64,000 nt of DNA from Sandaracinaceae bacterium (GTDB lineage Bacteria; Myxococcota_A; Polyangia; Polyangiales; Sandaracinaceae). The DNA lies in assembly GCA_020633195.1 (NCBI GenBank), contig JACKEC010000026.1, forward strand, positions 62,001 to 126,000, read 5' to 3'. A program made the translations under genes and the position numbers. Shown here piece by piece: positions 12,141-20,995 of the stretch; the first letter of the stretch is position 1; every line of letters starts with the position of its first letter. The notes under the pieces are model-generated. The model ran no database searches, was not told the DNA's origin, and was given only the letters and a program-made list of their open reading frames with translations.

Positions 12141-13598
12141 TCACCAGTACCGGAGCAGGTGGGCATACACCCGCGCGGCCTCCTCGAGGTTCTGAATCGA
12201 GACGCGCTCGTCGACCCCGTGGACGCGGCCTCGCTCGTTCGCGTCGAGCTCGAACGGCAGGTACCGGTAGCTCGGGATCCCGCGCCGCGCGAAGTAGCGC
12301 GCGTCGGTCGTGCCCGGCGTGATGATCGGCGCGATCACCTGGTCTTCGCCCGGGTACGCGCTCGCGAGCGCGGCCTCGAGCCGCGTCCAGACCTCACCCT
12401 CGATCGGCGCGATCGGCGACGCGCCTTCATCCTGGACCACCTCGACGGTGACGCGGGGATCGTCGATCGCGCCCCGGATGCGCTCGAGCACCTCGTCGAG
12501 CCGGCTCCCCGGGAGCAGGCGGAGGTTGACCGTGGCGCGCGCGCGGGCCGGGACGACGTTGTCGGAGATCCCGGCGCTCAGGATCGTGAGCGAGTGCGTG
12601 TCGCGGATCATCGCGTTGGACGCGGGTCGGTCCGCGAGCATCGAGCGCACCATCGGGCCGAAGAGCCACCGGTTCTTGAGCGCCATGCGAGAGAGCGCCG
12701 GCGCGTGATCGGCGAGCCGATCCAGGAACACGTCTGTTGGCTCGAGCATGTGGACAGGGTGCTCGAGCTCCCCGAGCCGACCGAGCGCGATCGAGAGGAC
12801 GCGCGGCGCCGCGTTGTCGCGCGGCATGCTCGAGTGCCCAGCCTCGCCGACGACCGTGAGGGAGATCGTCACGTAGCGCTTCTCGCCGACCGCGACGGGG
12901 ACGAGGGTGCGGTTGGGGATGAAGTCCGACGCGGCGAAGCTGCCCTCGTCGAGCACCGCCCACGGCTCCCCGATCTGGTCGCCGTGGCGCTCGAGCGCGC
13001 GCGCGACGCCCTGGCGGCCGCCCCGCTCCTCGTCGGGCGAGATCAACAGCAGCACGTCCCGGTGCGGCCGGAGGCCGGCGGCCTGGAGCGCCGCGATCGC
13101 CTCGAGCTGCGCGATGGTCGCGCCCTTGTCGTCGATCGTGCCGCGGCCCCACACGTAGCCATCGGCCACCACGCCGTCGAAGGGCGGGTGGGTCCACGAC
13201 TCGCGCTCGTCGTCGGCCACCGGCACGACGTCGGAGTGGCTCAACAGGAGCAGGGGGTGGTCGTGCACCTCGCCGGCGGGCCAGCTCAACAGGAGGATCG
13301 TTCCGTCGAGGACGCGGTGCTCGAGGCCGAGGGGCTCCGCGTAGCGCTCGACGAGCAGGTCGAGGTGCGGGGGCCGCGGGTCTCGACCGATGGCGCCGCT
13401 GCTGTCCCAGCGCACGTACTCCGAGAGCACCTCCGAGGCGCGGTCGCGATCGATGCGCACCTCGATGGCCGCCGGCCCGTGGGGTCGGTCCTCGCCGAGG
13501 AAGGTGCGGACCGCGACCACCAGCGACAGCGTCGCCACCAGCACCGCGAGCCCGATCCCGATCCTCCGCAGCGGGGTGCCGCGTCGGCGGCGCTTCAC
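12141..13598 (-). CDS. Membrane-anchored M20-family metallopeptidase (PM20D1/carboxypeptidase S-like)
   Basis: About 485 residues with one N-terminal membrane helix (about 11-30). M20 zinc-site motifs are in order: LLLLSHSDVVPV (His and Asp ligands), GRGTIDDKG (bridging Asp), SPDEERGG (catalytic Glu pair) and the C-terminal PGTTDARYF region. The lid domain follows (GHSSMPRDNAAPRVL). Length and anchoring match the PM20D1/CPS branch, which hydrolyses or condenses N-acyl amino acids or dipeptides; the substrate is unknown here. Start: GTG at 13598 overlaps the previous stop as GTGA. A second GTG at 13601 is equally possible. Confidence 0.9.
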   Translation of the reverse strand: MKRRRRGTPLRRIGIGLAVLVATLSLVVAVRTFLGEDRPHGPAAIEVRIDRDRASEVLSEYVRWDSSGAIGRDPRPPHLDLLVERYAEPLGLEHRVLDGTILLLSWPAGEVHDHPLLLLSHSDVVPVADDERESWTHPPFDGVVADGYVWGRGTIDDKGATIAQLEAIAALQAAGLRPHRDVLLLISPDEERGGRQGVARALERHGDQIGEPWAVLDEGSFAASDFIPNRTLVPVAVGEKRYVTISLTVVGEAGHSSMPRDNAAPRVLSIALGRLGELEHPVHMLEPTDVFLDRLADHAPALSRMALKNRWLFGPMVRSMLADRPASNAMIRDTHSLTILSAGISDNVVPARARATVNLRLLPGSRLDEVLERIRGAIDDPRVTVEVVQDEGASPIAPIEGEVWTRLEAALASAYPGEDQVIAPIITPGTTDARYFARRGIPSYRYLPFELDANERGRVHGVDERVSIQNLEEAARVYAHLLRYW

Positions 13599-14161
13599 CA
13601 CTCCCAGTCGCTTCCCAGGGCGTCGTTCACGCCGTCGTGGCGGTGCCGCCGCCGGTGGCGACGGTAGCGCGCGCTCGCCGAGAGGAGGCCGCGCGCCATC
13701 TCGCCGAAGAACGAGCGCCCCTTCTCCTTACGGTAGGCGTCCACGACGTCCACCTCCGCGCCCGCCGGGGGGGCGGCGAAGGCCGCGCCGTCGCGGGAGC
13801 GGATCACCTGCTCGGTGCGCTCGGCGAGCTCCAGCAGCGCGTCGCCTTCACCGGCGTCGAGGAAGAAGCCGCCGCAGGTCCGGCACCAGTCGATCTCGAC
13901 GCGGTCCTCGCCGCGGCGGACCTCCCAGGTCTCCATGCTCGGCGCGCCCGCGTGGCCGGCGGGGCACTGGAGCGTCCCCTGGCCGGTGGCCACGGCCTTG
14001 CCGTCGCTGGCCAGCATCTCCGGCTCCGCGGCCGTGCCGTGGACCATGACGCCCTCGCCGGCGTCGAGGAACGCGCCGCCGCAGCGGCTGCAAACATCGA
14101 TCTCCGCGAACGCCCGCGAGTGGGCTTGCATGGGGACCGAGCATCGTGGACACGAGCGCAT
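13595..14161 (-). CDS. Zinc-ribbon (TFIIB-type, zf-TFIIB family) protein with two ribbons
   Basis: 188 residues. Two zinc ribbons are visible: CPRC...CSRCGGAFLDAGE at the N-terminus and C-x4-H...CRTCGGFFLDAGE at about residues 65-105. Each carries the CGGxFLDAGE signature of the short bacterial zf-TFIIB family. The C-terminus is basic (RYRRHRRRHRHD), suggesting nucleic-acid or membrane-surface contact. The M20 peptidase start overlaps its stop, so they are cotranscribed. It is divergent from yajQ, whose ATG is 24 bp away. Function unknown. Confidence 0.85.
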   Translation of the reverse strand: MRSCPRCSVPMQAHSRAFAEIDVCSRCGGAFLDAGEGVMVHGTAAEPEMLASDGKAVATGQGTLQCPAGHAGAPSMETWEVRRGEDRVEIDWCRTCGGFFLDAGEGDALLELAERTEQVIRSRDGAAFAAPPAGAEVDVVDAYRKEKGRSFFGEMARGLLSASARYRRHRRRHRHDGVNDALGSDWEW

Positions 14162-14184
14162 GGGCCGATGTTATACGTCGGCTC

Positions 14185-14670
14185 ATGGCATCGTTCGACG
14201 TCGTCTCCAAGCTCGACCACCACGAGGTCGACAACGCGATCGACCAGGCCCGTCGCGAGGTCGTGAATCGCTTCGACTTCAAGGGCACCGACACCGAGAT
14301 CGAGAAGACCGAGGAGGGGATCGTCATCCGGTCCACCTCGGACAGCCGCTGCGTCGCGGCGCTCGACGTCTTGCAGACGAAGATCCTCCGACGCGGAGTC
14401 TCCCTCAAGGCGCTCGACGCGGAGGAGCCCAAGCCGGCGGGCGGCAAGAACTTCAGGCAGCTCATCAAGCTCCGCGAGGGGATCGAGACCGAGCTGGCCA
14501 AGAAGATCGTGAAGCTCCTCAAGGACAGCAACCTCAAGGTCCAGGGGGCGATCCAGGGCGACGTCGTCCGCGTCTCGCACAAGAAGCGGGACGTGCTGCA
14601 GGAGGCGATCGCGCTGATCAAGGAGCAGGACTACGAGGCCCCGCTCCAGTTCCAGAACTTCCGAGACTAG
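14185..14670 (+). CDS. yajQ: YajQ-family nucleotide (cyclic-di-GMP)-binding protein
   Basis: 161 residues beginning MASFDVVSKLDHHEVDNAID, matching the family start and usual length (about 163). The core NRFDFKGTDTEI, LKDSNLKVQGAIQGD and the C-terminal PLQFQNFRD are all typical. The family has two ferredoxin-like domains. A Xanthomonas member binds cyclic di-GMP and acts with a transcription factor, and E. coli YajQ binds nucleotides. An upstream in-frame ATG at 14146 lies inside the divergent gene and is not used here. TTATAC at 14171-14176 is a possible -10 box, implying a nearly leaderless mRNA. Confidence 0.95.
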   Translation: MASFDVVSKLDHHEVDNAIDQARREVVNRFDFKGTDTEIEKTEEGIVIRSTSDSRCVAALDVLQTKILRRGVSLKALDAEEPKPAGGKNFRQLIKLREGIETELAKKIVKLLKDSNLKVQGAIQGDVVRVSHKKRDVLQEAIALIKEQDYEAPLQFQNFRD

Positions 14671-14694
14671 GAGCGCCTCCTCGAGACGACTCGC

Positions 14695-15237
14695 ATGGCG
14701 GAGCGAACGGACGAAGAGCTCATGCGCGCATACGTGGCTGGGGACCACGCGGCGTTCCGCGAGCTGTTCACCCGGTACGCGCCGATGCTCATGCGCCTCA
14801 CCGTCCGACACCTCCGCTCCGACGAGCTCGCCCGCGAGGTGGTGCAGCAGACCTTCTTCCAGGTCCACGCCGCGCGGAACGACTTCCATCAGGATCGGAA
14901 GCTACGCCCGTGGGTGTTCACGATCGCGATGAACCTGGTGCGCGAGCACTACCGCAAGCAGAAGCGGCGCTCGGAGACGGGGCTCGACGAGGCGAGGGAG
15001 CCCGCCGTCCAAGGGGAGCGAGGCCCGATCGAGCAGCGCCAGCGCGTGGAGCTCCTGCGCGCGGCGCTCGAGCGGCTCCCCGACACCCAGCGGGAGGTCG
15101 TGGAGCTGCACTGGCTCGAGGAGCGGCCCTTCGCGGAGGTCGCGGAGATCGTGGGATCGACGGAGGGCGCCGTGCGCGTCCGCGCGCATCGCGCCTACAA
15201 GCGGCTCAAGGAGCTGCTCGGCAAGGAGCTCGAATGA
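14695..15237 (+). CDS. ECF-type RNA polymerase sigma factor
   Basis: 180 residues. Region 2 spans about 10-80 (DEELMRAYVAGDHAAFRELFTRYAP, then VVQQTFFQVHAARNDF and RPWVFTIAMNLVREHYRKQKR). Region 4 spans about 118-170 (ERLPDTQREVVELHWLEERPFAEVAEIVG, then the helix-turn-helix GAVRVRAHRAYKRLKE). There is no region 3, as expected for extracytoplasmic-function sigma factors. It is followed 50 bp later by an NrsF-like membrane anti-sigma gene, its likely partner. The regulon is unknown; the vWA lipoprotein genes just downstream are natural candidates (inference). Confidence 0.95.
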   Translation: MAERTDEELMRAYVAGDHAAFRELFTRYAPMLMRLTVRHLRSDELAREVVQQTFFQVHAARNDFHQDRKLRPWVFTIAMNLVREHYRKQKRRSETGLDEAREPAVQGERGPIEQRQRVELLRAALERLPDTQREVVELHWLEERPFAEVAEIVGSTEGAVRVRAHRAYKRLKELLGKELE

Positions 15238-15254
15238 CCCCGCGGAACGAAACT

Positions 15255-15268
15255 GTGGGGCGCCCCAC
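15255..15268. promoter_or_regulatory. Perfect 14-bp palindrome between the sigma and anti-sigma genes
   Basis: GTGGGGCGCCCCAC lies 19 bp before the GTG of the anti-sigma gene and just upstream of its Shine-Dalgarno (AGGGGGAG). It could be an mRNA hairpin tuning anti-sigma translation or a DNA site. Short GC palindromes arise by chance in this GC-rich DNA, so confidence is low. Confidence 0.25.
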
Positions 15269-15286
15269 GCGTAGGGGGAGACGACG

Positions 15287-16021
15287 GTGACCGACGGCGG
15301 CATCCAGACCGAGCTCGACCCGAAGCTCGAGGAGTGGCTCGCGGACGCCCGCGAGGCCGAGGGCGCGGAGGCGCCTCCCGACGTCGACGCGATGTTCGGC
15401 GAGGTCGAGAAGCAGGTGCAGGTCGCCGACCGCAGCTGGGCGTTCTGGCTGCGCTCGCGCGCGACCTGGGCGCGGCGCGCGATCGCGTTCGCGGCGGCCG
15501 CGGCGGTGGTCGTGTTCGGGGGCGTGCTCACCCTCCGCGCGGACTTCACCGAGCTGCCGCTCGCGTGGACGCTCACCGCGTTGGGCTCCCTCGCCGTGCT
15601 CCTCGGCGGGAGCCTCTACCTCGCGCTCCGGCCGCTGCATCAGCCGCCGCTGCGGCCGTGGGCGCGGGCCGCCCTGATCGGCAGCAGCCTCGCCGCGACC
15701 TGCGCGCTCGCGCTCCTCGCGCCGGCGCAGGCCGTCGTCGGCGACCAGAGCTTCCTGCGGCACGTGAGCCCCTGCCTCTTCTACGGGATGCTGGTCGGGC
15801 TGCCCGTCTACCTCCTGCTCCGCTTGCTCGATCGGGGGAGCGCCTCGGTCGCCCTCATCGCGGCCTGCGCGGGCGGGCTGACGGGGAACCTCGTGCTGCA
15901 GCTGCACTGCCCGCGCGGCGACGCGGAGCACCTGATGGGCGCTCACTTCGCCGTCGTGCTCCTGTTCCTCGGGGGCCTCGGCGGGATCCACTGGCTCCTG
16001 TCCCGGCGCCGCGCCCGCTGA
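15287..16021 (+). CDS. NrsF-like (DUF1109) membrane anti-sigma factor
   Basis: 244 residues from a GTG with a good Shine-Dalgarno. A soluble acidic N-terminal segment (1-60) precedes about six membrane helices between residues 65 and 240. The signature NLVLQLHCPRGDAEHLMGAHFAVVL matches the conserved last-loop motif of the NrsF/DUF1109 family. Known: NrsF proteins hold an ECF sigma factor at the membrane and release it on stress. Adjacency to the ECF gene at 14695-15237 gives the pairing. The nature of the signal is not visible. Confidence 0.85.
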   Translation: MTDGGIQTELDPKLEEWLADAREAEGAEAPPDVDAMFGEVEKQVQVADRSWAFWLRSRATWARRAIAFAAAAAVVVFGGVLTLRADFTELPLAWTLTALGSLAVLLGGSLYLALRPLHQPPLRPWARAALIGSSLAATCALALLAPAQAVVGDQSFLRHVSPCLFYGMLVGLPVYLLLRLLDRGSASVALIAACAGGLTGNLVLQLHCPRGDAEHLMGAHFAVVLLFLGGLGGIHWLLSRRRAR

Positions 16022-16076
16022 CCCAAGCTCGTCCCCCGCGCCCGTGTTTCAGGCGCCTATGCGGGAGGCGGCGAGC

Positions 16077-18050
16077 ATGAGGCGGACGAGCATATCGATC
16101 ATGGTCTGGATCTCGGTGCTCGGAGGCTGCAATGCCTACGACGCCGAGCCGTCGCCGAGCCTGGGGGCCTCCGAGGAGGCGACCGCCGTGGCGGCGCCCG
16201 CGACCACGGAGGGGGACACCGGGGAGATCGTCAACGGCTGGGCCCAACCCACCGAGCTCCCGGCGCCGGCCGCCACCGCCGAGCCGGAGGCCGAGGCCGC
16301 CGACGAGGCCGCGCCCGGCTACGGCACGCTCGGCCGCGTGCGTCGGGGCGCTGGCGGGGGAGGCCCGGCCGACCTCGACGACGCGGTGGCGCAGCGGTCC
16401 AGGGCGCGCTCGGCGCCGCGACCGATCCCCAGCCGCCAGGCGATCGCGCCCCGCGCTGCGTCGGGCGGCACCGGCGGCCTGGCGCGCACCACGACGACCG
16501 CTCCGTCGACGCCGCCCGCGGCCGCCCCCGCCGTCGCCGCGCCGCTGCCGCAGAACGCGGTGCTCGCGTCCAACTTCGTCGCCGGCGGCGGCGCGCAGGC
16601 GCGACTCGAGGACCTCCTCGACCGCGGCGTCATGGTCGACGGGCGCAACGTGCGCCTCGAGGCGTTCGACGAGCTCGGCCGCCTGCCTTACGCCGTCCCC
16701 GCGACCGAGGCGGTGGGCCTGCACGCGGAGCTCGAGCGCGGCCGGGTCCACACCGACGGCGAGCGCGTCCACCTCCAGATCGCGCTGATGGCGCGCCGCG
16801 GCGAGGCGCCGCCCCGCCCGCGCATGGACGTCCGGCTGGTGCTCGATCGCAGCGGCTCGATGTACGGCGAGAAGTGGGACCACGCGATCGCGGCGGCCCA
16901 CCAGCTCGTCGATCGCCTCCAGGCCGGCGACACCTTCGGCCTGGTCAGCTACTCCGACAGCGCCACGGTGGACTTCGCCCCCGAGCGCGTCGGCAACGGC
17001 CGCGCCGCGCACGAGGCGATCCGCCGGCTGTCGCCCGGCGGCGGCACCAACATCGAGGCGGCGCTCGCCGCCGCGCGCCGGGTCGCCCCGCAGCGCCGCG
17101 CGATGAACGACGTGCTGCTCGTCGTCCTCGTCTCGGACGGCGTCGCGAACATCGGCCAGACCAACGCGCAGGAGCTCGGGTCGATGGCCCGCTCGCTCTT
17201 CGACGACGGCGGCGTGCTCACCACGAGCGTCGGCCTCGGCACCGACTTCGACGAGGAGACCATGCTCTCGATCGCCCGCGAGGGCAGCGGCAGCTACCAC
17301 TTCGTGCGCCGCTCGGGCGACATCTCCGACATCCTCCAGGACGAGCTCGAGGAGCGCGCGCAGGCCGTCGCGCAGGCGCTTCGGCTCCGCATCGAGCTCG
17401 GCGAGGGCGTGACCGCGACGCGCGTGTACGGCTCGCGCGTCCTCGAGCAGCAGCAGGCCGCCGCGGTCCGCCGCACCGAGATCGCCACCGACACGCGGCT
17501 CGCGCGCGAGCTCGGGATCGCCCGCGACCGCCAGCAGGACGAGGACCGCGGGCTCCGCATGCACCTGCCGACGTTCCGCCGGGGGGACCAGCACATCGTG
17601 CTCCTCGAGCTGCAGGTGCCACCCGGCACCTCGGCGTCTCGCATCGCGCACGTGACCCTCGACTACAAGGACCTGCTGAGCCGCGGCAACCGCACCGCGA
17701 CGGCCGACGTCTCGGTCGAGCGCACGCGCGACCGGGAGGCCGCGGTCGCCTCGACGCAGCGCACGGTGAAGCGGACGGTGCTCGCGTTCACCGCGGGCGA
17801 CGCGCTGCAGGGCGCCTCGACCGCGCTCGGCCGGGGTGACGTCGCCGAGGCGCAGCGCCTCCTCGCGGAGCGCCGTCAGGTCCTCGTGGCCGGCGCGCAG
17901 CTCTGGAACGACCCCGCGCTCTCGCGCGACGCCGACATCCTGTCCCGCTACGAGCAGGTCCTCGGCTCGGCCTGGAACGGCTGGGACGGCGGCTCGCGCC
18001 GCACGATGGTCCTCGCGATGAACTTCTACGGCGACCAGAGGATGCGATGA
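16077..18050 (+). CDS. vWA-domain lipoprotein
   Basis: 657 residues from the ATG at 16077, which follows GGGAGG and gives a lipoprotein signal (VWISVLGGC, Cys about 18). A long Ala/Pro/Glu-rich low-complexity linker leads to a von Willebrand A domain at about residues 250-430 with a complete MIDAS: DRSGSM, GGGTN and VSDG. The C-terminal part (430-657) has VIT-like beta structure and a helical tail. Such Ca/Mg-dependent adhesion modules bind protein partners at the surface. The stop overlaps the next gene (ATGA). The upstream ATG at 16044 would hide the signal peptide. Confidence 0.85.
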   Translation: MRRTSISIMVWISVLGGCNAYDAEPSPSLGASEEATAVAAPATTEGDTGEIVNGWAQPTELPAPAATAEPEAEAADEAAPGYGTLGRVRRGAGGGGPADLDDAVAQRSRARSAPRPIPSRQAIAPRAASGGTGGLARTTTTAPSTPPAAAPAVAAPLPQNAVLASNFVAGGGAQARLEDLLDRGVMVDGRNVRLEAFDELGRLPYAVPATEAVGLHAELERGRVHTDGERVHLQIALMARRGEAPPRPRMDVRLVLDRSGSMYGEKWDHAIAAAHQLVDRLQAGDTFGLVSYSDSATVDFAPERVGNGRAAHEAIRRLSPGGGTNIEAALAAARRVAPQRRAMNDVLLVVLVSDGVANIGQTNAQELGSMARSLFDDGGVLTTSVGLGTDFDEETMLSIAREGSGSYHFVRRSGDISDILQDELEERAQAVAQALRLRIELGEGVTATRVYGSRVLEQQQAAAVRRTEIATDTRLARELGIARDRQQDEDRGLRMHLPTFRRGDQHIVLLELQVPPGTSASRIAHVTLDYKDLLSRGNRTATADVSVERTRDREAAVASTQRTVKRTVLAFTAGDALQGASTALGRGDVAEAQRLLAERRQVLVAGAQLWNDPALSRDADILSRYEQVLGSAWNGWDGGSRRTMVLAMNFYGDQRMR

Positions 18051-19039
18051 GAGCGCTCCTCGCCGCCGCGCTCGCGCTCGCGACCACCGTCTCCGCTCAC
18101 GCGCAAGACGCGTGGACGGTCGCCCAGCGCACGTCGCTGCCCGTCAGCGGCGCGCCGATCGACCTCGCCGGCATGGCCGCACCGCACGAAGAGACCGTGC
18201 GCGTTCGGCTGTCGGGGACCGTGTCCTTCACCTACGACGGCTCCGAGATCGACGCCATGGGCCGCACCAGCAACGGCACCCGCGACGTGACGGCCGGCCC
18301 GTTCGTGGTCCTCCCCGCCGGCAGCTCCGTGATCGAGTCCGACCCCGTCGCGCACCGCTACACCGTCGAGATCCCGCGCTCGTCGGCGATGGAGCTGCGG
18401 TTCAACGCGTTCGGGCTCGCGACCGCCAACCTCCTCACGATCAGCGAAGCGCAGGCGCAGCTCGTCGGCGCGATCGAGATCGAGCACCTCGTGCCGCCGC
18501 CGCCTCCCCCCACGGTCGCCGAGCAGGCGGTCGTCCACGCCGAAGGCGTCCCCCTGCTCGCGTGGGCGGGCGGCGGCGGCGGCCTCCTCCTGCTGTTGGG
18601 GCTCGGCCTCGTCGCCGCGCGGCGTCGCAAGGATCCGATCCAGGCTCTCCTGCGCCGCGCCGTCGCCGCGCGAGCCGCGATCGGCCGCGAGGTGCTCGCG
18701 CTCGGCCCCGCGTTCGACCCGGTGGCCGCCTCGGCGGAGCGCCTCGTGGAGGTCGCGCGCCAGCACGTCCAGCACCACGCGTCGATCGAGGCCGCGCTCG
18801 CGCGCACCTCGACCATGGCCTCGGACGGCGCCGGCGCGCGCCGCATGAGCCTCTCGGCCAAGCGTGGGGAGGTGCGGGCCAAGCTCGAGTCCCTCGTCGG
18901 CCGGCTTGAGGACACCGCCACCGAGCTCGCGGGCCGCAACGCGGACACCGTCCGCGCCCGGGGCGTCGACGCGCTGATCGGGGACCTCGGCGCCGACCTC
19001 GAGGCCGCGGTCCAGGCCGAGGAGGAGCTCGCGATCTAG
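18047..19039 (+). CDS. Exported single-span membrane protein with a cytoplasmic coiled coil
   Basis: 330 residues. It has a cleavable signal (MRALLAAALALATTVSAHAQ), a beta-rich periplasmic domain (20-150), a Pro stretch (PPPPPP, about 151), one membrane helix (about 172-193), stop-transfer RRRK, and a helical cytoplasmic tail (195-330) rich in Ala/Glu/Arg. Translational coupling with the vWA lipoprotein suggests that it anchors or signals for that protein. No family recognised. It ends 4 bp into the convergent arrestin-like gene. Confidence 0.75.
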   Translation: MRALLAAALALATTVSAHAQDAWTVAQRTSLPVSGAPIDLAGMAAPHEETVRVRLSGTVSFTYDGSEIDAMGRTSNGTRDVTAGPFVVLPAGSSVIESDPVAHRYTVEIPRSSAMELRFNAFGLATANLLTISEAQAQLVGAIEIEHLVPPPPPPTVAEQAVVHAEGVPLLAWAGGGGGLLLLLGLGLVAARRRKDPIQALLRRAVAARAAIGREVLALGPAFDPVAASAERLVEVARQHVQHHASIEAALARTSTMASDGAGARRMSLSAKRGEVRAKLESLVGRLEDTATELAGRNADTVRARGVDALIGDLGADLEAAVQAEEELAI

Positions 19040-20949
19040 CGGTACGGACCGGCGCTGCCGCGCAGCGTGTTGACGAGCTGCGCGAGCCGCGAGAGCCGCT
19101 GCTCGGCCAGCGGCGCGGTGAGCGCGAGTGGCGCGCCGGGCGTCCCCCAGCGGATGGTCGGCAGCGCTCGCGCGGCGGTCGCCGCGGCGGCGTCGGGCGG
19201 CAGGCCGAGGAGGGTGGGGAGGCCGACGGTGACGCGGCCGCGCTCGATCGCGAGCTCGTGCGCGCCGTTGCACACGATCTTGACCAGCTCGAGCACCTCG
19301 CCGTCGAAGCGCCGCTCCACCTGCTCCGCCGAACCGTCGCCGCCGGTCACGCGGAGCTCGTGCGACGCGTCGAGGGGGCTCGGCGGGATGACCGAGAGCC
19401 AGGTGCTCAGCGGCTGCCCCTCCTCGTCGAACGCGACGCGGACCTCGGCGCGCATCGTGCCGACCGCGCCCTCGATCCGGAGCCGGGCCGTCTCGAGCGG
19501 CCCGGCGATCCGGGTCGCGAGCTCGCGCCAGGCGCCGAGCGCGTCCTTCATCGCGGTGGGCGGCGGGATCGCCACGCGGCGCGCCTCGAACACGCGGGCC
19601 AGATCGGTCGCGGCGGCGACGAACGTCTCCATCCGCGCGCGGGTCGCGCCCGTGTCGCGCACCGCGATCGTCAGCCGTCGATCGTCCATCGAGCGCAGCG
19701 TCGCGTTCGTCGTCGCGGGCACGATCGAGCGGAGCACCTCGGCGGCCTGGGCCTCGTCGCGCGCGGTCACGTAGTGGTCTCGGTCCCAGCCCGGGTTGCC
19801 GATGCGCACCCCGCCGCCGACCATCATCTGGACCTTCGTCGCGGGGCGCACGTCGAGCGCGAGGTAGAGCTCCGGGTAGGTGAGCTCGGCGAGCAGGAAG
19901 ATCCCGTCGCGGCCCATCAGGTCCCTGCGGATCGCGAGCGTGGTGCCGCCGAGCTGACCGAAGAGGGTCTGCGCCTCGTATCGCAAGCCATGTTGACCAC
20001 CGGCGGCCTCCCAGATCTCGCGCAGGCGGTCGGAGCCTACGGTCGGCGGGGCGAGCCGCGAGGGCGCGTCGCCGGGGCGCTTGGACGCCGGCAGCACGCG
20101 GAAGGGCATGCGCAGGGTGAGGTCCGATCCCCACCGGATGCCGACGATCACCTCGAGCTGCCACGCCAGCGACGCGAGCCCGCGTTGGCCGTTGGGCCGG
20201 GCCGTCCACGGCAGGTCGGACATCGCCTCGTCGGGGAGGCGGAATCGGAAGGGGATCATCTCCCCCTCCTGGGCCTGCTCGGCGCCGAGGCGGATCTGGT
20301 AGCGCAGGTACTCCCGCTCGGTTCGGACGTGGTCTCCGTCGTAGAGGGTCTCGAGGCCGCGGAGGCCGACCTTCACCTCGGAGTAGCGGTGGTGCGCGAC
20401 GTTGCTCAGCGCGAGCGCGCCGCTGACGATGTCCCCCGACCGGGTCCACGAGGAGGCCACGCTCACCTCGGCGTGGGCCTCGGTCCCGCGCGGGCCGCCC
20501 GGGTTCGAGGAGTAGATCATCGGGCCCGGCTCCGGGCTCGGGATCTCGGTCGGCGCGACGAAGACGTCGAAGGACGCGCGGCGGTCGATCCACCACGGCA
20601 CGGCGACGTGGACCTCGAGCGTGTACTCGATCCGCGCCGCGCTGCCCCGGTAGGTCGGCGGCGCGTCCTGGGGCAGCGGGATGTACACGGACAGCTCGGT
20701 GCGACCCTTGGGGAGCTCGCGCTTCTCGGAGAGCCGCGCGCCGAGCGTGAGGAAGTTGTTCTGTCGACTGACGGTGTTGTTGCCGCCCCCGATGCTCCAG
20801 CGCTCGGTCCCCTCGAGCCGGACGTCGACGGAGCCGACCTCCACCGCGCGGGCGCAGTCGAGCACGACCGTCACGCGGAACTCGTCCCCGGGGCGGATCT
20901 CGTTCGGGACGCGCGCTCGGACGCGGGGACGGGACTTGAGGATTGCCAT
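19036..20949 (-). CDS. Bacterial arrestin-fold protein with a large unknown C-terminal region
   Basis: 637 residues, no signal peptide. Residues about 1-130 match an arrestin N-terminal sandwich: RVRARVPNEIRPGDEFRVTV, GSVDVRLEGTERW, LPKGRTELSVYIPLPQDAPPTYRG and ARIEYTLEVHV. A second sandwich follows at about 145-290 (SGALALSNVAHHRYSEVKV, EGEMIPFRFRLPDE). This is the two-domain layout of arrestins and Spo0M-like proteins. Residues 300-637 are helical/beta with no motif I know. It is probably a cytoplasmic scaffold. The partner is unknown; the convergent membrane/vWA genes are candidates by position only. Confidence 0.75.
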   Translation of the reverse strand: MAILKSRPRVRARVPNEIRPGDEFRVTVVLDCARAVEVGSVDVRLEGTERWSIGGGNNTVSRQNNFLTLGARLSEKRELPKGRTELSVYIPLPQDAPPTYRGSAARIEYTLEVHVAVPWWIDRRASFDVFVAPTEIPSPEPGPMIYSSNPGGPRGTEAHAEVSVASSWTRSGDIVSGALALSNVAHHRYSEVKVGLRGLETLYDGDHVRTEREYLRYQIRLGAEQAQEGEMIPFRFRLPDEAMSDLPWTARPNGQRGLASLAWQLEVIVGIRWGSDLTLRMPFRVLPASKRPGDAPSRLAPPTVGSDRLREIWEAAGGQHGLRYEAQTLFGQLGGTTLAIRRDLMGRDGIFLLAELTYPELYLALDVRPATKVQMMVGGGVRIGNPGWDRDHYVTARDEAQAAEVLRSIVPATTNATLRSMDDRRLTIAVRDTGATRARMETFVAAATDLARVFEARRVAIPPPTAMKDALGAWRELATRIAGPLETARLRIEGAVGTMRAEVRVAFDEEGQPLSTWLSVIPPSPLDASHELRVTGGDGSAEQVERRFDGEVLELVKIVCNGAHELAIERGRVTVGLPTLLGLPPDAAAATAARALPTIRWGTPGAPLALTAPLAEQRLSRLAQLVNTLRGSAGPYR

Positions 20950-20995
20950 CGGCTGGCGCGCATCGTACCAGCGGCGGGTGGTTCGAGGACTCACG

